This document shows positions 37,118 through 49,515 of a stretch of 64,000 nucleotides of DNA, piece after piece (the first letter of the stretch is position 1; every line of letters starts with the position of its first letter). Made by a program: the position numbers and the translations under genes. The DNA is from Desulfobacteraceae bacterium (GTDB lineage: Bacteria; Desulfobacterota; Desulfobacteria; Desulfobacterales; Desulfobacteraceae): the NCBI GenBank assembly GCA_003354055.1, contig PIVQ01000001.1:14022-78021 (forward strand). Reading direction: 5' to 3'. Below the pieces are notes generated by a model. That model searched no databases and was not told the origin of the DNA. It was given only the letters and a program-made list of their open reading frames with translations.

Positions 37118-38536
37118 TCATTTATTGAAAAACTCACGAAACGTCCTGTATATTGTTTGTGAAATCCCGTTCTGGTTATAATAAGTACGCGCCCTGCCAA
37201 ATGAAAGAGACATTTTAACATACATCTGAAGCAACTTCCCCCAGGCAAAATACAACCAATCATTCATTTCAGTCATGTTGACTATTGGTTTCAAATTAGA
37301 ATAACGCATTTTTTTAACTTCCTGAGCCATTGATTCTAAATATTGTAAAGGATCTTTAATTGCTCCGGTTGCCAAAGCGTGTCTCCAGTCGGGAGTACCA
37401 GGAAAAACCATCATAAAATTAATTGCCGAAGGCTGAAATTGATATTTAGTAATAAACCTTGCCGTTTCGGCCATAGTCCGGTAACTATCGCCAGGCGCAC
37501 CAAAGATAAAACTTGAGCTGATGAAAACGTTATGTTTTCGATGAAGTTTTATGGCTTTTGCATTTTGCTCGACCCTGGTTTTTTTATTCATAACATCCAA
37601 CATCTTTTGGCTGCCGGACTCAAATCCGTATGAAAGGAAAATACAACCTGCAGCCTTTACAGTAAGCAGTAAGTCATCGGTAGTAATATCGACTCGTGAA
37701 TTTCCTGACCATGTAAAGGTCTCTCCACGGCGGAGATATTCACTACAAAACTCATTGATACGCTTTTCACTAAAAACAAATAAGCCATCTGAAAAATGGA
37801 TATGCTCAATATCAAATTCTTCAATCACATGATCAATCTCATCAAAAATACTGGGAATTGATCTGTAACGGAGAGTATTTCCATCTTCTCCACAGAAATT
37901 ACACCGAAATGGACAACCACGACTGCTGATCATATTTAAAGACCTGCGATTGTTTCCGCCCCGATGAGCATTGGTATTAACCTGATTCTCTATATACCGG
38001 TTAACATCCCACAAATAGTAATCAAGAGCACCAAATCGATCAAGATTTTTTTCATATTTTCTGACCTGCGTTCGAATAATGTCCCCACCACTCAGTGCTG
38101 CGAGACCTGGGATGTTACTTTTTATGGGATCATTTCCAATATCAAGGCAGCTCAGCAATTCAACGATTGTATCCTCGCCATCCAGCAATACACAATAATC
38201 TATTTCCTTATGGGCCAGAAGCATATCTGGGACAGTTGTGACACGCCCGCCAACTATCACTTTACAGTCTGGTAGAACTTGTTTTGCGATTTTAGCATAT
38301 GTACAGACCAAACCAAATTGAATGGCCATTCCTGTAATACCGATATAATCGGCATTTGAGTTTCGAACCAGTTCTGTAACCTGCTCATCTGAAAAACGAT
38401 TCAAATTAATATCAATTATCTCAAAAGGTCTGTTAGATTTTTTTATTGTTGTTGCAATATACCCTAATCCAACAGGAAAAAAACTTGCATCACTTGCAAG
38501 CCGGACCGGAGTATTGAGTAGAAGTATCTTTTTCAT
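37118..38536 (-). CDS. Cobalamin-binding-type radical SAM enzyme
   Basis: 472 residues. The B12-binding region (about 1-130) starts MKKILLLNTPVR and holds CKVIVGGRVTTVPD. The cluster motif is SSRGCPFRCNFC with Cys208, Cys212 and Cys215, then IHFSDGLFVF and YGFESGSQK. The ATG overlaps the stop of the preceding radical SAM gene by four bases, so two different radical SAM enzymes are made as a pair. That coupling suggests consecutive steps on one substrate. The 3' end faces a 302-base non-coding gap. Confidence 0.87.
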   Translation of the reverse strand: MKKILLLNTPVRLASDASFFPVGLGYIATTIKKSNRPFEIIDINLNRFSDEQVTELVRNSNADYIGITGMAIQFGLVCTYAKIAKQVLPDCKVIVGGRVTTVPDMLLAHKEIDYCVLLDGEDTIVELLSCLDIGNDPIKSNIPGLAALSGGDIIRTQVRKYEKNLDRFGALDYYLWDVNRYIENQVNTNAHRGGNNRRSLNMISSRGCPFRCNFCGEDGNTLRYRSIPSIFDEIDHVIEEFDIEHIHFSDGLFVFSEKRINEFCSEYLRRGETFTWSGNSRVDITTDDLLLTVKAAGCIFLSYGFESGSQKMLDVMNKKTRVEQNAKAIKLHRKHNVFISSSFIFGAPGDSYRTMAETARFITKYQFQPSAINFMMVFPGTPDWRHALATGAIKDPLQYLESMAQEVKKMRYSNLKPIVNMTEMNDWLYFAWGKLLQMYVKMSLSFGRARTYYNQNGISQTIYRTFREFFNK

Positions 38537-40182
38537 CTAATTTCACCTTTTTCACTTTTTAATATCGTTATCTCTCGGTATTTTTCAACATAGTAAGGCA
38601 GCAGATTTAGAGCCTCTTCCCTAAGATACTCCTGTCCTTGTTCTTTTGTTTTTGCTCTAAGTTGTGGAAACTGCCCCCTTAACATATTTCTTAGAGCACC
38701 AAGTATCCCATACAGATCAACTCCAAACATTCTTAGCTTGGGTTGAAGTACGAGCAAAAATGCAGCCAAACGAGGACTGGTTTGAGCCAAACCTAAAAGC
38801 TTCAATTTATCTTTACCATATTGGATGTCTTGAAGGATCTGCTCCGTCGTAAGATTGCTCATATTTATGATATTATCACTAATATCACGGTCAGACAGCT
38901 CCATCAACCACTCTTCCTCATCAGGAATCAGTCCTTTTTCAACGGCAGTTTTATACAAAAGAGTTCCGGGATATGGGCAGGGGATTGAAAATCCGGGATA
39001 GTATATACCCAATTCGCTTAGTTTTTGTACGTTTACTTCCATAGATTTTCTGCTGTCTGTTGCAAACCCATAGAGCATCATGGCCGTACCAATCTTAAAG
39101 CCTGCATCTCTAACAAGTTGAACGGCGTTGAAAATAGTATCTGCTGTCTGCTTTTTATCCATTGCCCGAAGCGTTGGATTATAGAAAGACTCAATTCCTA
39201 CACCCAAACGAAAGAAGCCAGCCTGTTTCATAGCAGCCAGCAAATCAGCATCTATTAAATTGGCTCTCAGCCCATTACCTGTTGAAAAAACATACTTGCA
39301 TCCATCATCAATGATTCTTTGACAAAATTCCATAGCCAATTTTTTATTGCAGTTCCAAAGTTCATCATTAATGACCAAATGTATAGTGTTAAATTTTTTC
39401 TCAATATACTTTATATGGTCAATGATACTGTCTATCTCGTAGTAGACAACTTTCCTGCCGAAATTTCGATAACAAAAATTACACTGAAAAGGACATCCAC
39501 GTTTGGTATAGAGAGGGAATGGCCGATTGGCTTTCTCGGAATCAAGATGCCGATCCTTGATTAGGCGATCAAGTTCCTCAGAATGTGTATACTTTTCGCT
39601 ATTGTTGGCTAAGTAAATATCCATATCAACAAGATGATAGGCTGGATAAGGCAGTGAAGAAAGATCCTCCAACCGGCGACGCTGATCCGTCTTAACAATT
39701 TCATCGGCTGAATCTAAATAATAAATACCGGGGATATGAGACAGATTGTTCTTACCAATAAGCTCCCCTACCACATCCGCTATAATCTGTTCCCCTTCTC
39801 CTATCACGACAACGTCTACACCAGTGTTTCTTAATACGGTTTCGGGCGTAGAAGAACATCCGCTGCCGCCTCCGATAATAGGTATATGCGGATACTCAAG
39901 TTTCAAGAAAAGGGTTATAAGTTTGATATAGTAGTAAACAGTTGTCATACCGCCGATACCAATTACATCAAACTGTTTTCCTTTAATTGCTTCTTTCAGT
40001 TCGTCAAAGGTCGGCCTGAGTACATTTAAATCTAAGATCTCTACATTATAACCTTTTTCTTCTAGAACACTGGCGATGCATAAAAGTCCGGTGGGAGGAT
40101 ATCTGGCCGGGAACCCCAATCGTACTGGAGGATAAATCAATAAAACATTTGTACCATGTTTATGTTCAGGGGGCATAGTCAT
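38533..40182 (-). CDS. Cobalamin-binding-type radical SAM enzyme
   Basis: 549 residues, the longest of the five. The B12-binding domain (about 1-160) has VLLIYPPVRLGFPARYPPTG and IPIIGGGSGCSSTPE. The iron-sulfur site is YTKRGCPFQCNFC with Cys230, Cys234 and Cys237, followed by LVINDELWN and LGVGIESF. An ATG two codons downstream is an alternative start; AGGA lies just ahead of the chosen one. It begins six bases after a CMP-sugar synthetase-like gene, so it may act on or near the nonulosonate-like sugar. The substrate is not known. Confidence 0.87.
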   Translation of the reverse strand: MTMPPEHKHGTNVLLIYPPVRLGFPARYPPTGLLCIASVLEEKGYNVEILDLNVLRPTFDELKEAIKGKQFDVIGIGGMTTVYYYIKLITLFLKLEYPHIPIIGGGSGCSSTPETVLRNTGVDVVVIGEGEQIIADVVGELIGKNNLSHIPGIYYLDSADEIVKTDQRRRLEDLSSLPYPAYHLVDMDIYLANNSEKYTHSEELDRLIKDRHLDSEKANRPFPLYTKRGCPFQCNFCYRNFGRKVVYYEIDSIIDHIKYIEKKFNTIHLVINDELWNCNKKLAMEFCQRIIDDGCKYVFSTGNGLRANLIDADLLAAMKQAGFFRLGVGIESFYNPTLRAMDKKQTADTIFNAVQLVRDAGFKIGTAMMLYGFATDSRKSMEVNVQKLSELGIYYPGFSIPCPYPGTLLYKTAVEKGLIPDEEEWLMELSDRDISDNIINMSNLTTEQILQDIQYGKDKLKLLGLAQTSPRLAAFLLVLQPKLRMFGVDLYGILGALRNMLRGQFPQLRAKTKEQGQEYLREEALNLLPYYVEKYREITILKSEKGEIR

Positions 40183-40188
40183 CTGTTC

Positions 40189-40884
40189 CTAACTTGATAT
40201 TTTATTTTCCAAAAATTCTGCAAATTGAAAGTCATACTCATCATTGATGTCAACGGAGAATTCCCGTGGCATAATATATGCCCTGCAATCCTGTCCTATT
40301 ATTTCTCCTTGATCGAGCACATGTTTTCTTGTTACATAAACTGCACAATTTCGAACATATATTGTTGGCAACTCATGAGCTGCCATCCGCCCATTTTCAT
40401 CTTCAAGATAGGGGTACAAACGATCTTTTTGCAGAACCTTCAATTTGGCAGGATGAATCGCATGGTCCAATTGCATGACACTGACAGAAGAATCGGCTTT
40501 ACTTTCCTCTAATAGTTCGATTGTTGAATCAATATCAATTGGACGGGTCAATGGTGAACTAGGTTGTAAAATTGCGACAGTATCATAAACACTTCCATCA
40601 TAGGTCTTGAGAGAAGTCAACGCGTGGCGGACATATTCAATCGCAAGCGATTCATCTCCTGAAATTTCTGTGGGTCTTTGGATTGATAAAATCGTAGGAT
40701 ATTTGTCAGCAATTTCCAAGATGTCATCATCATCAGAAGAGACAACAATGCGATCCAACCGCCTGGCTTTTAGGGCTGCCTCCACTACCCAGGAGACAAG
40801 GGGCTTACCTGCAAACAATCGCTTGTTTTTACCGGGAACTCTTTTTGAACCTCCACGGGCAGGGATAATTGCCAAAACTCTCAT
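40189..40884 (-). CDS. neuA: CMP-nonulosonate synthetase-like cytidylyltransferase (NeuA-like)
   Basis: 231 residues. The signature IPARGGSKRVPGKNKR (7-22), LPSSPLTRPID-type block (LQPSSPLTRP) and the VSVMQLDHAIHP region are those of CMP-acylneuraminate synthetases, which activate sialic, legionaminic or pseudaminic-type acids, and relatives for Kdo. The start overlaps the 2-hydroxyacid dehydrogenase stop by four bases. It completes a NeuB-NeuC-like set just upstream. The precise sugar acid is uncertain. Confidence 0.82.
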   Translation of the reverse strand: MRVLAIIPARGGSKRVPGKNKRLFAGKPLVSWVVEAALKARRLDRIVVSSDDDDILEIADKYPTILSIQRPTEISGDESLAIEYVRHALTSLKTYDGSVYDTVAILQPSSPLTRPIDIDSTIELLEESKADSSVSVMQLDHAIHPAKLKVLQKDRLYPYLEDENGRMAAHELPTIYVRNCAVYVTRKHVLDQGEIIGQDCRAYIMPREFSVDINDEYDFQFAEFLENKISS

Positions 40885-41834
40885 AGGGTGTCACTATCCT
40901 GAGATATTTTATCTTGAAGAAGATTTGCCATAAAGATTTCAGTTTTGATAAAAGATTCATAGGTATTCCCTCCAATATGAGGAACTATCAAAACATTTGA
41001 ATGCTTTTTCGCATAGTCTACCAGCAGGTGTCTGGAATTTATATGGGGTTCACCAGAGAGGACATCAAGGGCCGCACCTGCAATTTGTCCTTCCTGTAAT
41101 GCTGTCAATAAAGCTGTCTCATCCACGATTCCACCACGCGATGTATTAATCAAATAGGCACCTTTTTTAAATCTGCTGAGTTCTCCATGCCCTATAAGAA
41201 GCTTTGTACTTTCATCGTAGGAAACGTGCAAGCTGACTAAATCCGACCTGCTTAACAGTTCAGAAATATCTGCTAAACTTTCATCAACGTTATTAGAAAC
41301 CACATAAGGATCATGCCCGATCACCTTCATTCCAAAGGCCTTAAAATATCCAGCAACAATGGTTCCCAACCGCCCTAAACCCACGATTCCGGCTGTTTTA
41401 CCGTACAACTCCTCACCCCTGAACAAATCCCTGTTCCAGTCTCCTTGAAGGACAGATTGACTAGCATTAGGGATATGCCTCATCAGAGAAATAGCCAAAC
41501 CGATGGTCAGCTCGGCTGTGGCACGGACACTCTTTAAAAACTCAGTCTGCCCTTTTAGGCTTAAAACTTGAATCCCTTTACTCGATGCATACTCTATGTC
41601 AATATGATCGAGACCAGTTGTTGGGGTAACAATGAATCTTAATTTTTTTCCACAATCAATGACTTCTCGGTCAATTGTATGTTTCAGTCTGACAATAAGC
41701 ACATCATACTTTTCAACATTGCTCAGAAGATCCTGACGGGACAGTTCCTTTTCATCCACCCTGCCAATTTCTTTTAAAATTTTTCGGGCCTGGTGACAAT
41801 AATTTCCTGGTTCTGAATTTAGTATATACACCAT
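40881..41834 (-). CDS. D-2-hydroxyacid dehydrogenase (NAD-dependent)
   Basis: 317 residues. The NAD-binding core has GLGRLGTIVAGYF with HDPY after it; the active-site Arg is in NTSRGGIVDE, with Glu and His following (GEPH and VPHIGGNT). These belong to the D-isomer-specific 2-hydroxyacid dehydrogenases, such as phosphoglycerate dehydrogenase. It is embedded between NeuC-like and NeuA-like genes and overlaps the latter by four bases. It may oxidise or reduce an alpha-hydroxy/keto acid intermediate of the sugar acid. A serine-pathway role is less likely in this context. Confidence 0.8.
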   Translation of the reverse strand: MVYILNSEPGNYCHQARKILKEIGRVDEKELSRQDLLSNVEKYDVLIVRLKHTIDREVIDCGKKLRFIVTPTTGLDHIDIEYASSKGIQVLSLKGQTEFLKSVRATAELTIGLAISLMRHIPNASQSVLQGDWNRDLFRGEELYGKTAGIVGLGRLGTIVAGYFKAFGMKVIGHDPYVVSNNVDESLADISELLSRSDLVSLHVSYDESTKLLIGHGELSRFKKGAYLINTSRGGIVDETALLTALQEGQIAGAALDVLSGEPHINSRHLLVDYAKKHSNVLIVPHIGGNTYESFIKTEIFMANLLQDKISQDSDTL

Positions 41835-41897
41835 ATTATATCTTTATTTGTAACCAGCTAATTCAATTTCCCCGATAAAACAAGATTAACAGAACAA

Positions 41898-43055
41898 TTA
41901 GTATGCCAATTTTTTATCAACGGTCAAAGGGACTTTGGTCAGTAAATCCGCAATTTTCTGACCAGAAGCACCATCCCCATACAGAGTATTCACAGGAAAT
42001 TTCCCGCTCGTAAGATGAGTTTGTATGGCCTGAGCAATCTCCGTCCTATTATAATCAATGTCAAGCACGTTACCACCTCGTTCTCTGCCTGCTTGACGAT
42101 TTCCAATATTCACTGTTGGTATCCCAAGAAATGAACATTCACGAATAGCCACACTCGAGTTCCCGACCACACAGTTACTATTATATATCAGTCTTAAAAA
42201 ATCTTCGGGAAGCATATTTTTATAATATCGAATATTATTGGTATCATAGTTTTCCCTGAAAGCCCGAATCCCTTTTGATGTTCCATCTGACCCGGCATCA
42301 ACATTAGGCCAAAACCACAAAGTTGGAAACCCGATGTCACGCACCGCAAAAAGAGTTTCTTCTATGTGTGACCGCGCCATACCGTATTCGGTTGTAACCG
42401 GATGCTGAAGTACTACAATATATCCGTTAGAAATATCAATTTCAGATCCGACCGCACCATATTTAGTAAACGGATCGAAATTGAGCCCCGTATCCTTCTT
42501 CATAAGATCTGAGGCCAAATCAATGGAGGGGCAACCTGTTATAAAAACTTTTTCAGGATTTTCCCCCATTTTCACAACCCGCTCATGGGCTTTGTCGGTA
42601 GAAACAAAATGAATATCTGCTAATTTGGTAATGGCATGCCGAACCTTTTCATCAATTGATCCTGTGACTTCCCCGCCTTGTACATGGGCAAGAGGGATAT
42701 TCATATAGGAGGCGGCAACGGCCGTAGCCATTGTCTCATAGCGATCCGCGATGGTAATGACAATGTCTGGTTTTAAATTATCAAAAACAGTAGCAAGCTC
42801 TGCAAGTCCAAATCCTGTTGATTTTGCGGATGTAACAAGATTTTCCCCCTCCACTATCATATAAACATGTCGGGTAATTTTAAATCCGTCATTCTCAATG
42901 GATTTAATGGCATCACCATATCGATTCAATAAAGCGGATGCGGCAACAACAAGTTGTAATTCCAGTTCAGGGTGATCTTCTATTGCCCGCAATGCTGTTT
43001 TTATCCGTGAGTAGCTTGGCCTTGCTGTAACAACAACACAAATTTTGCGTTTCAT
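41898..43055 (-). CDS. neuC: UDP-N-acetylglucosamine 2-epimerase, hydrolysing (NeuC/LegG-like)
   Basis: 385 residues. The GT-B-like epimerase pattern is present: VVVTARPSYSRIKTAL at the start, VITIADRYETMATA, HVQGGEVTGSIDEKVRHAI, and NSSVAIRECSFLGIPTVNIG. This branch removes UDP and epimerises C2, giving ManNAc or a diacetamido analogue, the substrate for NeuB-type synthases. The ATG overlaps the NeuB-like stop (ATGA). The substrate could be UDP-GlcNAc or a 2,4-diacetamido sugar. Confidence 0.85.
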   Translation of the reverse strand: MKRKICVVVTARPSYSRIKTALRAIEDHPELELQLVVAASALLNRYGDAIKSIENDGFKITRHVYMIVEGENLVTSAKSTGFGLAELATVFDNLKPDIVITIADRYETMATAVAASYMNIPLAHVQGGEVTGSIDEKVRHAITKLADIHFVSTDKAHERVVKMGENPEKVFITGCPSIDLASDLMKKDTGLNFDPFTKYGAVGSEIDISNGYIVVLQHPVTTEYGMARSHIEETLFAVRDIGFPTLWFWPNVDAGSDGTSKGIRAFRENYDTNNIRYYKNMLPEDFLRLIYNSNCVVGNSSVAIRECSFLGIPTVNIGNRQAGRERGGNVLDIDYNRTEIAQAIQTHLTSGKFPVNTLYGDGASGQKIADLLTKVPLTVDKKLAY

Positions 43056-44089
43056 CTTTTATTCTCCAGATCACTTTCAAGAATGATATGATTTTTCGGA
43101 ATACTCCGGCATAATTTTCGGCCGATCAATTCGGTCATATTTTCAACAGATATACCAGTTCCGGGTTTTTTTGCCGTCAAATCTTCTTCTGACAGGACAG
43201 TTCCGATTGCAATTGCCTTTGTTGAGACAAGGCTTTTATTAAAAAGACTTCTCATGGGCAACATCCTTTGAGCAATTGCATCTTTATCTACAGGGTTATT
43301 CATTTTTTCAATAAATCGTACCCCTTCAACGAGCTGAGAAAGCTGAGGTGGAGTAAGAGAAGCGGGCACGTCCGGCCCGAAGGCTTCGTTGCTTAATGCC
43401 ACATGGACTTCAAGAAGATCAATACCCAGTGAAATACCTGCAAGTCCGGGATATATAGTACCGGAATGGTCAGAAAGGCCAACACAGCCTCCATAACGTT
43501 CCCTGAAATCAGCAATCATGTTCAGGCCGACTTCTTCAGGAGCACATGGATAGGATGACGTGCATTGCATTACCACAAAAGGCAAGTTTTTCTGCTTAAT
43601 TCGATCTACAGCATCATCAATTTCTGATAGAAAACTCATTCCTGTAGATAAGAATATCGGCAATCCGGTATCTGCGATCCTGTCAAACATTGCCTTATAA
43701 TTAACTTCGCCAGAGGCAATTTTCCAGGCAGCCACGCCTACCCTGCTTAATAACTCGACAGCTTCTAATGAGAAGGGAGAACTTAAAAAAAACAAACCGC
43801 ACTGTTCCGCATGCTTTTTGAGTTCATGCCATTGATTTTCAGAAAACTCCATCCTTTTCCAATAATCATATCGTGATGCGTCTTGATAACTAAACTTAAC
43901 CCGCCACTTTTCATGGACAGTGCTTTCTGCTTCTGCTATGTGCGTTTGAAATTTAACAGCATCAGCCCCTGACTTGGAAATTGCATCAATATACGCATGG
44001 GCTGTTCCTAAACTGCCGTCATGAGCTTGACCAACTTCACCAATTATCAAACACCTTTTCCCAAGATCCAAACTTTTAATTGGGTTCAT
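43052..44089 (-). CDS. neuB: N-acetylneuraminate synthase family protein (NeuB-like, divergent)
   Basis: 345 residues. The TIM-barrel NeuB part (about 1-275) has IIGEVGQAHDGSLG, ADAVKFQTH, CTSSYPCAPEEV and GLSDHSGT; an SAF/antifreeze-like domain follows (KPGTGISVENM, near 316). The usual EKH and GPDH sequences read EVH and GPDV, so part of the active site is altered. The family condenses a mannose-type amino sugar with phosphoenolpyruvate to a nine-carbon sugar acid; this divergence suggests a different acceptor. It is coupled by overlap to the NeuC-like gene. Confidence 0.8.
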   Translation of the reverse strand: MNPIKSLDLGKRCLIIGEVGQAHDGSLGTAHAYIDAISKSGADAVKFQTHIAEAESTVHEKWRVKFSYQDASRYDYWKRMEFSENQWHELKKHAEQCGLFFLSSPFSLEAVELLSRVGVAAWKIASGEVNYKAMFDRIADTGLPIFLSTGMSFLSEIDDAVDRIKQKNLPFVVMQCTSSYPCAPEEVGLNMIADFRERYGGCVGLSDHSGTIYPGLAGISLGIDLLEVHVALSNEAFGPDVPASLTPPQLSQLVEGVRFIEKMNNPVDKDAIAQRMLPMRSLFNKSLVSTKAIAIGTVLSEEDLTAKKPGTGISVENMTELIGRKLCRSIPKNHIILESDLENKR

Positions 44090-44163
44090 ATAAAATCTTA
44101 TTTATTGTATTTGTTTTATTATATAAATGGCCCAACGGCTTCCCTATTTGTATACAAGCCTGA

Positions 44164-45855
44164 TCACGCCTCAATGAAATCACAAATCCGCAGTTGATCT
44201 TCATTTGTAAGATACGGGTGCATTGGAACACTCAAGATCCTATTTGCACAATTTTCTGAAATCGGTAGGTCTCCCTTCTTATATGCTAAATTTAAAAAGG
44301 CGGTCTGCAAATGCAGCGGAGTCGGATAGTATACTGCACTTGGGATGCCGTGCTTTGTTAAATTCGTTTGGACAGAGTTGCGGACATTTTTGTTTTTGAA
44401 CAGAATAGAAAACTGCGCCCAGGCGCTTTTGCTGCTTTCAGGCACTTGGGGCAACACCAGCCCCTTGATTTTTAGAGCCAAGTGTTCAGCATATCTTTGT
44501 GCCACTTTTCTTCTGGCCTCAAGTTCTTGAGGAAATATTTTCAGTTTTGGAAGAAGAATAGCGGCCTGCAAGGTGTCCAACCGCCCATTTATTCCCAAAC
44601 GTATATTGTCATATTTATCGTTTCCCTTACCATGAACCCGAATGGATATAAGCTTTTCCGCTGTTTCATCGGAATTTGTAAATATAGCGCCGCCATCACC
44701 ATAACACCCAAGCGGTTTGGCGGGGAAAAAGGAGGTGCATCCGGCATGCCCTAGTGAGCCTGCCATTCTGCCTTTATATTCAGCGCCAAAGGACTGGGCG
44801 GCATCTTCAATAACAGTCAAGTCATATTCAGATGCAATTTGGTTAATCCGATCATAATCACAAGGAAGGCCGAAGAGGTCTACAGGGATAATTGCCTTGG
44901 GTTTCAATTGACCTGCCTGTGATACTTCTTGAATAGCCGCTTTAAGCTTGTTAACAGAAATATTAAACGTTGAAGGATCAATATCAACAAAAACAGGGGT
45001 TGCACCAAGAAGCTTTATCACTTCTGCTGTAGCAATAAATGTGAATGGCGTTGTGAAGACAGCATCTCCCGGCCCGATACCATAGGCCATTAGAACCATT
45101 AGCAGTGCATCCGTACCAGAAGCACAGGTGACAGCATGGCGGGCATGGACAAAATCAGCCAGCCTCTTTTCAAGCTCTATTACCTCCGGTCCCATTATGT
45201 ACTTTCCGTGTTTTAGAACGGTCTGGATATTTCTCTCTATTTGCGGCAGGATTCTTTTCTGCTGGGCTGCCAGATCAACAAAAGAAATGGGAGATGACGT
45301 CTGTTTAATTGTTTTGCTGCACACAGGACATGTGAACGCCTGATTTAACTTTTCTCCGCATTCACAGACCCAACCGGTCTGTCTTGCAGGATTTCCCATG
45401 ACTAATGCATGATCAGGAACATCTTTTGTTACAACCGCCCCAGCCCCAACAAAAGCATATTTTCCAATAGTTACACCACAGACAATGGTACAGTTCGCAC
45501 CTAGGCTGGCACCTTTTTTCACCAGCGTGGGGCGTGCCTCATCCATGCGTTTAATATGTGATCTGGGGTTAAACACATTGGTAAATACCATGGAAGGGCC
45601 ACAAAAAACGTCTTCTTCTAAAGTAACGCCCTTGTATAAGGAGACATTATTCTGAATCTTACACCCATTTCCAATACAAACGTCCGGACCGGCAACAACA
45701 TTTTGCCCAAGATTACAATTTTCACCAATTATGGTTTTTTTCATAATATGAGAAAAATGCCATATCTTTGTATTTTTACCAATTGTAACATTCTCATCCA
45801 ATTCAGCTGTTGGATGAATAGAAAATTCTTCTTTTTCACATCCTTGCTCAGACAT
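44164..45855 (-). CDS. Fused acetyltransferase-aminotransferase (WbpD-WbpE-like)
   Basis: 563 residues. Residues 1-160 are a hexapeptide acetyltransferase of the WbpD type ([10 protein letters not shown], then [21 protein letters not shown]). A short linker holds four Cys (164, 166, 176, 179) in a zinc-ribbon-like CECG and CPVC arrangement. Residues about 190-563 are a DegT-type aminotransferase of the WbpE type ([39 protein letters not shown] with the probable PLP Lys). In the UDP-diacetamido-uronic acid pathway these are consecutive 3-amination and N-acetylation steps. Here the two enzymes are one chain, one base from the epimerase gene. Confidence 0.87.
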   Translation of the reverse strand: MSEQGCEKEEFSIHPTAELDENVTIGKNTKIWHFSHIMKKTIIGENCNLGQNVVAGPDVCIGNGCKIQNNVSLYKGVTLEEDVFCGPSMVFTNVFNPRSHIKRMDEARPTLVKKGASLGANCTIVCGVTIGKYAFVGAGAVVTKDVPDHALVMGNPARQTGWVCECGEKLNQAFTCPVCSKTIKQTSSPISFVDLAAQQKRILPQIERNIQTVLKHGKYIMGPEVIELEKRLADFVHARHAVTCASGTDALLMVLMAYGIGPGDAVFTTPFTFIATAEVIKLLGATPVFVDIDPSTFNISVNKLKAAIQEVSQAGQLKPKAIIPVDLFGLPCDYDRINQIASEYDLTVIEDAAQSFGAEYKGRMAGSLGHAGCTSFFPAKPLGCYGDGGAIFTNSDETAEKLISIRVHGKGNDKYDNIRLGINGRLDTLQAAILLPKLKIFPQELEARRKVAQRYAEHLALKIKGLVLPQVPESSKSAWAQFSILFKNKNVRNSVQTNLTKHGIPSAVYYPTPLHLQTAFLNLAYKKGDLPISENCANRILSVPMHPYLTNEDQLRICDFIEA

Positions 45856-45856
45856 T

Positions 45857-48950
<3,094 letters not shown>

Positions 48951-49337
48951 TCACATTCTTTTTTTTGCCTCGTTGATCAAATCAGATTTATCATGTAGAT
49001 CCGGATCAATTCTATCTATTTGCGCTGAAAGTTTTTGGATCTCCAATTTGATCTTATCGTACTCCCGAATCTTCGATTTCAAAAAAATCATAGTTAGATT
49101 CGCTAATTCCTCAAGCCCGTTGGGTGTAAGGCGATACATATAGGCTGTTTTTTTATTGTGATTTTTAAAGCGCTCGACCCGGATCATTCCTTTTTCGGCC
49201 AATGCAGAAATGCAATAATTAATCTTTCCCAAACTGACTCCCATTTTTAGATTCATTTCTCTTTGGGTCAACTTAGGTTCATTCTCTAAAAGCTTCAACA
49301 GTTTTAGCTGAATCTCATTGTCAAACGCTGTGTTCAT
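48951..49337 (-). CDS. EPS-associated MarR-family transcriptional regulator
   Basis: 128 residues. A winged helix-turn-helix covers about 1-80 (EIQLKLLKLLENEPKLTQREM, then LGKINYCISALAEKGMIRVERF and KKTAYMYRLTPNGLEE), followed by a coiled-coil end (FLKSKIREYDKIKLEIQKLSAQI). Sequence and location match the EPS-associated MarR-type regulators found at the front of exopolysaccharide loci. It is the first gene of this leftward locus. It probably controls its own promoter and the downstream genes. No ribosome-binding site is seen, in keeping with a very short leader. Confidence 0.85.
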   Translation of the reverse strand: MNTAFDNEIQLKLLKLLENEPKLTQREMNLKMGVSLGKINYCISALAEKGMIRVERFKNHNKKTAYMYRLTPNGLEELANLTMIFLKSKIREYDKIKLEIQKLSAQIDRIDPDLHDKSDLINEAKKRM

Positions 49338-49345
49338 GCCCTGAA

Positions 49346-49374
49346 CTTATAGTCAAATAACCATATAGGGTCAA
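49346..49374 (-). promoter_or_regulatory. Sigma70-like promoter for the EPS regulator
   Basis: On the minus strand TTGACC (49369-49374) and TATAAG (49346-49351) are separated by 17 bases. Transcription would begin about two bases before the ATG of the regulator at 49337, so the mRNA may be leaderless. The sequence TTGAC occurs twice in this element, a possible operator for the regulator itself. Confidence 0.5.
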
Positions 49375-49381
49375 GCCAAAC

Positions 49382-49445
49382 TTAAAAAAAAACATAAAAA
49401 CCCCCTTTTGTGACCGAGGACCGAATCACGTTATCGGAGGTTTTT
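49382..49445 (-). terminator. Terminator after the OmpA-domain gene
   Basis: On the minus strand the arms AAAAACCTCC (49436-49445) and GGGGGTTTTT (49396-49405) can pair with one mismatch around a 30-base loop that holds a small GTGA/TCAC stem. A long T-rich run follows to 49384. It lies 70 bases after the OmpA-domain stop and ahead of the regulator promoter, so it insulates the EPS locus. Confidence 0.5.
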
Positions 49446-49515
49446 CTATATTTCCTTAAATGTCATTTTCTTGGCATTGCCTTAGGCCAAGCAGTGTGTT
49501 GAAACATTGGGGCTG

